In this document: one piece after another, positions 35,173-46,200 of the stretch
How positions within the stretch are numbered: the stretch's first letter is position 1
Layout: every line of letters starts with the position of its first letter
Assembly: GCA_932521025.1 (NCBI GenBank)
Contig: OW051473.1
Span: 2,170,001-2,234,000, forward strand
Length of the DNA stretch: 64,000 nucleotides
Direction: 5' to 3'
From: Oscheius onirici
Taxonomy: Eukaryota; Nematoda; Chromadorea; Rhabditida; Rhabditidae
Program-made: the position numbers and the translations under genes
The notes under the pieces: model-generated
The model's database searches: none
The model's input: only the letters and a program-made list of their open reading frames with translations
What the model was told of the DNA's origin: nothing

Positions 35173-35256
35173 GCCCCCACGCGGGATCGAACCACGGACC
35201 TTTGGTTGTCTCGAATAGAATACAAGACCAACGCTCTACCACTGAGCTATAAGGGC
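35173..35256 (-). tRNA. tRNA-Thr(UGU) with a 13-nt intron
   Basis: The cloverleaf is complete. The acceptor stem GCCCTTA/TGGGGGC pairs at all seven positions with two G-U pairs. The D arm is GCTC AGTGGTA GAGC, the anticodon stem TTGGT/ACCAA, the variable loop AGGTC, and the T arm CGTGG TTCGATC CCGCG. The anticodon loop is 20 nt instead of 7. Removing 13 nt after position 37 leaves CTTGTAA with anticodon UGU. A and B boxes are good. Open frames overlapping this locus on both strands are shadows. Confidence 0.9.
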
Positions 35257-36311
35257 GCCGAGCGAGACGCGCTCTCGTGGTGGCCTCGTTCGAGAGAAAT
35301 GCAAATACACTGCCGGGATTAACACTAAACGAGAGAGAAGAGCTCGCATAGTCATGTATTCCATTCAAACTAGGATGAAAATGCTTGACGCCTGTTTTCT
35401 TCGCCGAATTGAGCATGTTTGGTCGAAAAAGAAAGCGCAATCGATAAAAACTCTCAAGCGCCGTTAATTAGACAAAAATAGCGTTTTGCAGACTCTGTAA
35501 ATAAAATCTGTAAAAAAACCCTTTGCTTTTTTTCGACTTTTCGATTCCTCAAAACTCAAATCTGGACGCAAGTTTGATCGAAACTTTATTCGAATCCCAA
35601 TGTCTACGTTTCTCATGCAAAAAAAAAATTCATATTTTATTGTTTTGATCTTCCTGGTAGGAAGAATATAAGCCGGATATACAACCTGAGCCAAAAAACT
35701 TTGATTTTACTGTAGTAAACAGTGGTGTAACCAGGAAGTGTTAAATGACCTCTTGCTGTGGTTTGCATGATATTTTAACAAAAAAATCAAATTTTTGATA
35801 ATATTGGCTTTACCTTCATCGGGTTTATGTTTTAATATATAAACTTTTTCGTATCTGAAACAAAAAGTAAAAAAACATAAGAAATATCGATTACCTTCTC
35901 TTCTTTCCTTTTACCATCTTCAATGAACACAGATGTGTGGAAAATGCTTTGGAAGCCAATTATGGCGGTTTTTGAGGTTTCTAGAAAGGTAAAGCTCTCT
36001 AGGAAGTTTATAGGAAGCTCCGGTTAAATGAATGAAAGCTTCAATGAGGAAAGCCACACTAATCGCAAGAAAATTGATTTTTCTTAATGTGTGACTTCTC
36101 AGTTCATTATTTGCTGTATATTCAACAGCAAATATAAATTTTGAATGACAGAAATGGCGAAATTAGAGATCTCGAGAAGGAGGAAGTCACAAGAGGAAAA
36201 GTCGCAAAATTGCGTCGAGTTCAACAAGGTCAGAGTTCGCAGCGTCCATCTCTTTTATTTTTCTTCAACACTCTCATTTTTTGAACATATGCTTCGAGAC
36301 CAAAACTCTGG
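35257..36311. other. Intergenic, no gene recognised
   Basis: AT-rich sequence, no RNA gene or repeat beyond the tRNA next to it. Confidence 0.4.
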
Positions 36312-38476
36312 TTAAGGTTTGTAGGCCATGCTTGATATAGGATTGATGAGCCGAGCTCTAAATTGAGTTGTATTTATTAGTAACATCAAAACTTGCCTAT
36401 TTTCCGCTGTTCCACTGTTGAAAAACTGCAATAGTTTGACTTTAGCTCCATAGATAGTCTCCACAATTCGAGGTTCCATTTGCGTTCGAGGAAACATCTC
36501 CAACAGAGCTTTCTGATACCAATCTCGGTATTCTTTCGTGATGTTAAACTGTAAAAAAGAAATGAAAACAGAGAACCGAAGCATCTTACATGTTCGACGA
36601 TAGGGAATAAATGTCCGTCACGTTGTACCTCGGTCATGTCGGTCACTCGCATTGGCTGAAAGAAGCATTCACTTGACTAGGAAGCCTGGAGATCCCCATT
36701 GGCACTTTCATTCTCAAACATCCTTCTAAAGAATTTCCCATGAAAGATTTTAGCAAAGCACGATGCACGTTTACGCCAACGTTCCAACCTGGGAGCTACG
36801 TTTATAGGACCAGCAAAAACGAAAGAGGTGAGCTTATTCAGAAGACTAATTTCTTTCAGATTTGCTTCGCTGGAAGAGGTTAAAGGCTGAACAGTAGTTC
36901 CTGTTGCAAAAGGAGAAAGGGAAAGACAACTCAAAACCAGGCTCCCTAGAAAAAACAAGGTACTTTTTGATTTATGTTTCATTTTTCCTTTTTTATCAGG
37001 TTGACGCCTTCACCTTCGACTTTTCCTACAAGAAAGGATATCGTACAACAATTGGGAAAACGGTTGGAGAGATAATCCCGGCGCTACATCTCATACTTGT
37101 GTAAAGAACGTAGGCGGATCACCAAAAATAAAAAAGAACTTTAACTACTAGATAAGAAATTTCGAATCTTTGGTGAATCTATGAAATAAATTATCAAACT
37201 CACAATGCAGTTCCAGTCGAAGTCATAAATTCTAACAGCACCACTTTTCGGTTGAACTGATCCTGCTGACGGTCCCACGAAGGTCATAAAAGGAATTCCT
37301 AGTTTCTAAAACTTAATCTAAGGTTGAATCTACCTTATCTTACCGCATGCTCCAATTCAATCCGCGTCCTTTTCTCCTCGGCTGATTCAATCCGACAGAA
37401 ACCATGTTCATCTACAGGAACATTCTGAAAAATATCTTGACCACTCTTAGGTTTCACCTCACCGTAGTGTTATCCATACATTTGAAGCCAAAATCTTCAG
37501 TACATTTTTTATTCCCTGGCTCAAGTAACATTATGGAAACAATCCAAGAGAGTAGGATGGGAACTCACCTCACCTTTCTCTTGATCGCTATCAGACATTT
37601 CTAGATCCTCCAAGTAACGTTTTCGTGCCGAAATCGCCATGCAGACCTAAAACTTCGTATTCATCAAAACTGTTCAAATCGTTTTGTAAATTTTTAACTT
37701 TTTTTCCAATGTTTATGACGCAATTATGCAAGCTAAATATAGATCAGCACTTCTGTCCCAAACGCTGTTAAAACAACCATGACGAATTGTTAGAAAAACC
37801 CCTATATTTGTCTTGTGACTCTTTTGCAAACCATTACAGCATGGCGGCGATTCACCAACATTACCGATTCATCCTATGGGGGAACAGATTTGTACAGAGT
37901 AGCGTGAGCTTTTTAGAATGCTCTCGTAACCTGTTCTTAGACGGTTTCGTAGACGCGCAATCCTTTTAAAAATATTATTAGATCATTCGAAAAGCACAAC
38001 CCTTAGAAGTTGCAACGTTTGAAAATAGCTTTGACGTACGGTGAGTTGGGAAATGATTTTGACACTAATGGGAACCATTACTGGCTGGGGCTCCATTTCA
38101 TAACAAACTCAATTGTTTATATTACCAGCTGTTTGTCATTTCCACCGGAAAATAATCTACAAAACCTGTTTTTGAATCAAGAAATTAACCGGCAGAGCTC
38201 AAAGTTTGCGACATTTTGATATATGGAACCTACCTTGAGAGGAACCTCGTCGTCATAATCCTTCTCTTCGTGCGTATCTGTGTGAACAGAATGTGTCATG
38301 CCGGCAGTCTAGTAAAACAGATAAATGCTTTGAAAATGACGCCTCTAATGCTCTGCCCGCAAATGGAAACATTAGCCGGTGAGTGACTCTCAAGCAAAAC
38401 AGGTGAAGCTTACATTTGCAACTTCCCTCTCGGGATAAAATTGGCGAGCTGTCATCAACTTATCTTTCCGATCCAT
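36312..38476 (-). CDS. Hypothetical intracellular protein, about eight exons
   Basis: Unknown family. The first exon opens at ATG 38476 (MDRKDKLMTARQFYP). Small acidic exons follow: THEEKDYDDEVPLK, then RKRYLEDLEMSDSDQEK and HGFCRIESAEEKRTR. A better-conserved-looking exon reads PFMTFVGPSAGSVQPK and AVRIYDFDWNC near 37300-37205. After a roughly 550-nt gap come MTEVQRDGHLFPIVEH, YRDWYQKALLEMFPRTQ and VETIYGAKVKLLQFFNSG; the end, ISSMAYKP, stops at 36312. Borders are canonical (GTAAGA, GTGAGG, TTTCAG). It looks soluble. A separate signal-peptide frame lies inside the largest intron. Confidence 0.5.
36677..36982 (-). CDS. Possible small secreted peptide nested in an intron
   Basis: An uninterrupted 101-codon ATG frame begins with a good signal peptide (KSTLFFLGSLVLSCLSLSPF). 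After it comes a Ser/Thr/Leu segment and a very basic region with RWRKR and KFFRR, which would be dibasic processing sites. It lies on the same strand as the surrounding gene and within its largest intron. It could be a chance frame. The clear signal peptide and the basic sites make a peptide precursor possible, but there is no homology to support this. Confidence 0.3.
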   Translation of the reverse strand: MKHKSKSTLFFLGSLVLSCLSLSPFATGTTVQPLTSSSEANLKEISLLNKLTSFVFAGPINVAPRLERWRKRASCFAKIFHGKFFRRMFENESANGDLQAS

Positions 38477-39110
38477 CAGCCAAGCTGCTTACTAGGAATG
38501 TTTGTCAATCTGAAAAAATTGGCGGTTAGGCAAAGAGTCCGTTTGGAAAAATGCGTGTGACTAGGACGTATTGACGTTGGCATTGCATGAATGTCCTCTT
38601 TTCCCCGACGAGAAAAAAAGGCAAAGAATTATCTTTTTGCACAAACAACCAACTCTCATGAAGGGGAAATTAGGGAAATCGTGGAAATGTTGCTGAGCAA
38701 CCTGTTCAAACAGGATTAGTTGCAAATGAGCGGCAGCAGCAGAGAATAACAGATGGTGATGATGAGGGAAAAGGAGCTTATGGTGCGACAGTTCTTTTAA
38801 ATTGGGTAAATCTGTTTTCTCGACGAGAGGAAATTAGCTGAAAAGGGCGTTCATTCTGAGACAGCGCCAAAAAATTGGCTGACGTGGAGTGATACGCCCC
38901 ATTTCATCAGGACTGTTCTATTGCTTCCGGCTCATTAGATGAAAGTCACGACGAGTAGCCAGCTACAGAAACAAGCCTGAAAAACTGAATAAAGGTGCAA
39001 AATATTCGAAACGGGTAACAATATCAGTGAAAGTGTCCTTTCTCGTCCTTTTACGGCGCTACCCTCGTCTAGGCCACTTCAACTCGTTGAACATATATGT
39101 TTAGGATAGT
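38477..39110. other. Intergenic, no gene recognised
   Basis: Likely promoter and 5' UTR of the gene ending at 38476 and the 3' region of the next. No recognised element. Confidence 0.4.
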
Positions 39111-39654
39111 TTATTGACGTTTCAATACGTGTTTCTTCATAAGAATCTGATCCAGCTTACATCGTGCATGCATTTTCTCGGCGTCTTTCAGGAAACCTTC
39201 AGCGACAATCTTCTCCAAAAGAGCCAGATTTTCGGCCATCCTTGCAATGCTTCTCGAAGCAGCCGCCTTTTCGAGATATTCTCGAGCATCAGCTTCTCCT
39301 TTCAGACTTCTGGCGGATACAGCAGCCTGTTCGAAGCAGTAAGCAGCTTTCAAAAAAGCCTGGAGACTCTGTCCCGCATACTTTTTCAAATGCTCCGCTG
39401 CTTTCTGAAGTCCTTCTTGAGCAGCATTGTATCCAAGATGAGGACCCTATAAAAACATTCTACTTCAATATATCTGCTTCTCACGATGTTTTCGAATCTC
39501 CCGCAAAGTTCTTCGGGTTCTTTTGTAAACTCTGGGATCCTGGCACGTCTAGACAGTTTTGGTGGCTTCGGAATGGCCCATTCCACAGCACTTTTATCGC
39601 AGTAATGGCTGCAAATGTGTGGCCGCTTCTAAACCTTAACTTGTTAGGACACAT
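39111..39654 (-). CDS. Small all-helical protein, unknown
   Basis: Three exons join in phase: MCPNKLS at 39654, an exon with VEWAIPKPPKLSRRARIPEF, and a last exon with LQAFLKAAYCFEQAAVSA, DAREYLEKAAASRSIA and KDAEKMHARCKLDQILMKK, stopping at 39111. The total is near 145 residues. The last 100 are Ala/Leu/Glu/Lys-rich and clearly helical, in a pattern like TPR- or MIT-type helix bundles. No enzyme motif, signal peptide or membrane segment. The donor after ENI is GTGAGA and the acceptor TTTATAG. The start exon is inferred. Confidence 0.5.
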
Positions 39655-40268
39655 GCATTTATGAACCTGATTTTTCACAAATGATGAAGGACTGTTGTAC
39701 ATCATACACGGTTGAAAAAGGATTGTCGGAGTGTTGTACGCTCTTTTCAAAAAATTCGATTTCAAACTGAAAGCGAGTATTACCAAACATGTTTGTTTTA
39801 ACGTAAATGGTCAGAACTTAAGGAAAAATCAGTCAACCCACCTGAGATCGAGGGGAGCTTCATCGGAGACCATTGGATTTGGATACTTAGTAGAGTGCAT
39901 AAGATTGTTCGGAAACGACATTCGGTCGGCCAAAATTTCAGCTAACAGTTTGACACTTACAAGTCTGAATCGTGATGTGGCTGTCGGAGGTGAGAACCGC
40001 TATAAAAATGATGGGTCTGTGAATTAACTTGGTGCGCACAGAAAGGCCCGTGTTGCTCGATTGATCTGACTGTCTATCTGTGCAAAAAAGACAAAGTATG
40101 CACCGAGAGAAAGCAGCGTTGCTCTTTCAAGAAACAATAAGGATTTGTAAAAGCTTTATCTATTACGTTCAATGTTTTTCAAACTCCCGTTTTCAGAATA
40201 AATATATACACACGAATAAATTAGATAATGGCAAGGCTATGTCAAACCCGTTGTATATCAAGTAGTAA
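39655..40268. other. Intergenic, no gene recognised
   Basis: Short frames only. It separates the small helical gene from the 3' end of the large kinase gene. Confidence 0.4.
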
Positions 40269-43200
40269 CTATTTCTTGCGGAGATTTAGACCAGGAGGAG
40301 GCGCAGGTAAATCTTCCAAATTATCCCGAGATGTAGATGGACGGTACTGCTGAGGCATGTACCGCGCTCTTTTTCCCGCGATTCCTCCGCGATTCCAGTC
40401 GACTCCAGATTTGAGATCGTTTCGCTTGTGAGCTGTTGCTGAAAGAGAGCTGTTATGATAGAGTTTCTCAAAAATAAAGAGTTTTCTAACATGCAGGATT
40501 TTCTCCTTACATTTTGAAAACATTAAAGACTTGCCTGGACTGCCTCTCCAGCCACCTTGATGCGGTCGCCGAAAATCGTTTCTATTGCTCGTTTCTGGAG
40601 CCTGAAAATTTCATCAAGATTATAGTTTGTAATCTAGGCTCACTTGATTTCGGAAAAATGAAGCCTGTGTCTGACTTCTGGGAGATTCGTCAGAAGATGT
40701 CTCTGGTATGTCCCATCGACTATTCCTCTTTCTAGAAGGTGACGAAGTCTGCAAATATTATTGAAAATAGACATGAAATATGAAAATACCTGAAGTGAGC
40801 CTATGTTGATTGATGGAGAAGAAAATTGCGGTTGTGGCGGAGGGGGGAATGGAAATCTCATGGCTTGGTGCTGAAATACAGCTGATGTTGATAGGGAATT
40901 TTAAAGTGTAATCGTTTCTTAGCTTTGACTCCGGAATAGTAAAAAGGTTATGAATTAAAAACCAATTTTTATTGGTCGAAAGAGCAATGAGCTTTGACTG
41001 AATCAAAATGAGTGATAGGGAAACGAAACTTCAAACAATAGCTCGGAATAGTGGATATTTTGGGATGAAGTTGCCGTCTGCTTTGCCCGTCCCACTTAAC
41101 ACTTTTTGTACTCACGATTGGTAATGCTGGTAAGTTGTTGGGCATTGCTCCACTCTGGTGCATAGCTTTAAATGCGTAAAAATGAGCAACTTGTTCCTGA
41201 AAACAATGATATCTTGAAGGGGTTAGTGTTTTTCGTGGGGTTTTGAGGTAGTAATAGCAACAGATGATTTGTGTCAGCACAGAGGAAGGAGATTAATTGG
41301 GATATACATCCGGGTTAACACTCACCCTTGTCCATTCACTTGGCGGACCGTATGCTAACGAAAAATCGGATAGGCCCTTCTCTGGACCAACCGCCCCTGA
41401 TTTGGTCTTTTCATTCTCCAGGCACCCCTGGCAATAAATATTTGAAGTTTCGCAAGAAATTCAGTCAAAACTAATTTTGCAAAAACTCACGTTTGTTCTG
41501 CTGTACGGATGAGGAGCTTCGTCTGAAGTGGAAGGTCCTTGTCTGGTTATTGGAATGGTAGGCGGTGTGAGCACAGGAGGAATTGGCGGAGGAAGTAGGA
41601 TCTGCTGCTGCATATGAGATACTGTTGCTTCTCCAATAGTCTGAACGATGTTCCTCGTCTGCTCCGGCTAAAACGTCGCCATAGAAAATTAAAAACATTA
41701 ACATGCATTGCTCAAAAATTGCGCTGGATGAAAAGGAAATGGTGGCTGTCCAGGTGGTGGAGGCGGTATGACGGTGAGCTTTCGTAACTGAACAGTACGT
41801 GATTGTTACCCTTTCAAAGCAGTTTATAAATGATAAAAAGCATGCCGCAGCGTTGCAAGGTGGAACATATATCTAGTTAATCAAGGTTATATAAATACCT
41901 CCACAGGTGGATTATACCATAGCCGTAGAGCATAGTATCGGACAGCCTGAAACATGCATGCTACTGTTGATGGGTGTGCATTAGCAGAAAAGCAAGGCAG
42001 AAACAGGACAGAGGCGCCAAACTTACGATATCGGAGCTAATTTGACCACTGACGTAGGCTTCGTCAATATTAGAGGGAAGAGGAATGGAATTGAGATCAG
42101 GGGGTGCTTGTTGAGATTGAATTTCGTCTGTGGCGATCATCTTCTTTGTCTCCGGTCTGTGACGATGACACTTTTCTTTTCCAATAAGAGGCTGAAATTA
42201 TTTGTTACTCTTTTTTTATCTACTTACATGTTTGCATGAAACGCAGTCCGAGCCCAAAGGAGTGATTTTTTTTGTGACATTCGGATCGTCAAGTGGTGGT
42301 TTAATCTTCGTGAATCTCACATTTAGCTGGAAGGCATCTACCACGTTGCAAAGATCAGGTTGGTTTGTCACATGGAAAGTTCTATCGTTTTTGAAGAGGC
42401 CGGTCATCCAGCTAAAATGAACTTAAAAGACAGAAAACTGAAACGTACGCTGAGTTTTTTACTTCTTCGATTCCAGCTCTTTTCTTCGGATCAAACATGA
42501 ACAGCATACCCATCAGTTCAATAACGCTGTCGAGGGCTCTCTCTCCTCGTATCGCCGTGTTGTATTCTTCAATTTTCACCCGGAGAAATCTTTTTTCATT
42601 TAGCGTCTTCTTGAATGTTGACAGAATCTTTTTCTGCTCCGAGTAGTTTTTACCCGAAGAGTAGTGTTTTTTAGCCAAGCAGAGTAAAATAACGGATCCA
42701 AGAGCCCAGTAGTCGACCTTATGCTTGTTTTACAATTTTGAGCAAATAAAAGTACCTTTAAAGAAAAGTCAGTTCCATAAATGACTTCCGGAGCAGCAAA
42801 CGCCGGATGACCTTCGGTTTTCGTGTGATCCTTCGACCCATCGATGATGCGGTGACAGTGACTCAGACCGACTATCTTCGCATGATGCATAGCATCAATC
42901 AGAACATGTTCTTCATTAATATTTCTAGAAACAGACTGTTAACTTATAAACTTAGCAAACAAACCCGTGAATGAGGCCAAGATTGTGGAGATATTCGATG
43001 GCGCTGAACAGACAAACCATCATCTTCCTGACTTGCTCGACAGAATAGGGCATGTTTTTCCTACTTTCAGCCAACGTTACGCCTCCATCATGGAAAATAA
43101 TTGATTTCCGGTCACGACTTGCAATCACAGCTCTGGCCATATCCAGTTGATAGTACTGGTTGGTCAGCCGCACGATTTCCAGCTCTCGATCGAACTAAAA

Positions 43201-46200
43201 CTTACTAGAGGATGTTGAAACTAGTTGAGTATTTACTAAAGATATCAGCGAAACCCCAATGCAATTAAAACGTCAACAACTTTTGATTAGATGTTACTTA
43301 CATAATCCAACGTTGTGTAGCATTGCTTTGCTAAAAACATGGTTCGCTGGCACGTCTTCTTGATAACAGTGCTGAATTGACCTTCGACGCGTCTGAAAAC
43401 TTGAAGTGAAATGGAAAAATCAAAAGAAAAACGTTAGTTCACGTCGAGTGTAGTCCACGTCGAAGTATTTCTTTAGCAACTCGTCATCCTTTTTCCTTGT
43501 TTTCTTTTCTTGTCGTTGAGCTTCCTCAGCAGCTAGCCATTCCCTCGATAGTTTTGCCTCGTCCGTAGTATCCCGTTTCGTAGAGTTCAAAAATTCCTTT
43601 TGACGATTTTCTTCACTTTTCTTCACTTCTTCGTCCACGTGTGACGCACAGCTATTGAGCTCATCGCAACTTCTTCCCCGAGGCTGAAAACGTATTTAGT
43701 AAAAACAAATACATTTAAAAATTTACATTGGTGCATTGAATGCAATGGTAGTCCTCTGTCCAAAGTAGTTGTTTTTCCTTCACAGAGACGAGATAAGGCG
43801 ACTGAAATGTTTTAATCACAAAACTCTGTATCAGCTGTCTCTTCCAATTAGCCAACTGTAGCTTACCTCAGAGGGGGGTGTACAAAGCCTGGTCGACTGG
43901 ATCAGCTTGATGTTGGCTTGGGCATAAGCCTCCGAATTTTCGTTGAACCTTCGTGTGTCCAGGCCTTGGAGTTCCTCCTTTATTGCAGAAGCGCAAGGAA
44001 TTTCAACGCCCTCTAGCCAGCTGAAACTTTACAATGTCAATGTACAACGTACGACTTACGGGTGTACACGAAGATCAAAGTACGGGGGTCGAGTTTTGGG
44101 ATCCAGCCTCATGAGTTTCCTAATCAAGTTTGCAGCATTTTTGCTGACATGTGGCCGAATGTTGATTGGCAGCGGCTTGTTTCGGTCTTTTTCGGACGCT
44201 CCTGTTCCGTAGATAGCGTTCAGTTGCTCGTGGTCGTAGTTGGTGTACTGCTCGCCACCGTGGAGCATCATGTACAGCAGCGATCCCAGGGCAAAATAGT
44301 CAACCTGAATAAAAACTTAAGTGATGAAAATGTGAAAACAAACCGCCTTGGAAGGATAGCAGGTGGCAAACGTTTCCGGGGCAGCGTAAGATGCTGCCGC
44401 CTTCTTGCCTTCTTTCCGGTCTAAATTATAGAATGTTTTAAATTAATTTAAAGTTAACATACCGTGAGTCTCGAACTCGGATTGGCCGAAGTCCATAATT
44501 TTGGGCGTGTTGTTTGGCCGCTGGACCATGATGTTGCGGTCCGAGAGATCTCTTAAAACTGCTATTAAACACGGTAAAACTATGCCAAACCTGTTCATGA
44601 TTCCGTTGTAGTGGAGGTAGTTGAGGCCTCCCAGAATACCGGCAAACAGAGTACGGTATTCTCCTTCTCCGCGATTTTTCTTCAGCTTCACGTAGTCGAT
44701 CAAAGTGGGGCCGTCGACACTTTCCATGATGATAACCTTGTTTCTGTTGTCCAGATTGATGGCGCGGACTACGTTCTCATGAAACATGCCGTTCGTCACA
44801 AGATAGATCCGGGCCTCCTTCTTGAACTAAACATTGAGCATAATAACTGAGAAGCTGAAAAAGGCTCACGTTCTCGTAGAAATTGTACTTGAACTTCTTG
44901 ATTGCAACGTTGAAATTTGTGGCTTTGTGGGTTCCTTGGTAGACGTTACCATAGCCTCCTTGACCGAACTGAGAACTCATTTCAGAGTAGTTCGTCAAAG
45001 CTCCGATTCTGGAAAAGACATATCATTTCAAAAAATACATTTACTGGTAATAATTTCTCTTTACAAAAAATGTCAACTCACTCTGGATCTGGATTACGAT
45101 GTTGTACATCCACTTCACAAACAGGACGCTGTTCTTCAGCCACTTTAGGAACTGGATTTTGAGGTTGGTACTTCGTTTTGTATTCTTCGGCAGTCCAAAT
45201 TTTGCCAAACTTAACGTTTTCTTCCGCCATGTGTGGTCGTTTAGCTGGTGGCTGTTCCCTCGAACTCGTGCTAGCTTCTTGTGCTGGTAAGATGACGTTG
45301 GCGGGTTTCAAGCTTTCCAGTCGTGGAGCATATCGAATTGGAGCTTTGGGAACTTCAGCCGCACGTTTTCTGTTGAGACGCTCGGAAGGAAGAGACACCT
45401 TCGATGTTGTTGGCAGCGTTGAAATTTTGGTCATTGTTCTGACGACTTCTTGACTATCCGGTCGTGGGGGTAAGCCGGCCGGTTGTTGCCGGACAACAGG
45501 TTCTTCTTCTTCTGGTTCAGATGATTTGTGGCTCGTAGTTGAACGGTGGCTGCTTGAATCGGACTCGGACTCTTCCGTAGTTTCCACTAAAGGAGCGCAT
45601 GCCATGTGCTCGTGCGGCCGTTGTTCGCCTTCGTTGTCTGTTGAAACAGGAGACCAGTCCGATGGGGTGTGAGGTTCAGGGATACGTGGTGGCGTGTCCT
45701 TCCCTCTGCTTTCCATCCCATCCTAAATTTCCTAACTCGACTATATGTTTTAGAGAAACAACCTTGGCTATGTCTTGTTTTTCAACAACATTTTCCAACA
45801 ACTCCGATTGTACACCTTCGAGCGATTGGACAGACTCATGCTCTTCGACCGAACTCTTAAAATATGCATTATTTTTAGTTGGTACCGCGTTTACCTTTTC
45901 TGGATTGGCCTTCAAAAGATTTGGCTGTCGGTTTTCTTGCAGCTCATGATAAAGTGGCAAAAAGTATTCTTCGAAAAAAGATGCACCACTAGGCGATGCA
46001 ACGGAAGCTGGATTCCCTCCTCCTGCTCTTGTGCCATTGTCGGAATGCTCATTCCAGGTAGCATTCGTTGCCTTGTGCGGCTCATCTGTTCTTGTCCAAG
46101 CTGATGTACTTGGAGCCATCTAAGACATAAAAAGCGTGAAATAAAAGTTTTTGTCGTACCGGGATTTGGTCAGGATCATACTCTTCTTGTCCGTTTGTCT

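Noticed and set aside
35019-35440. Open frames on both strands around 35.2 kb
   Set aside because: They overlap the tRNA-Thr gene and have no coding features.
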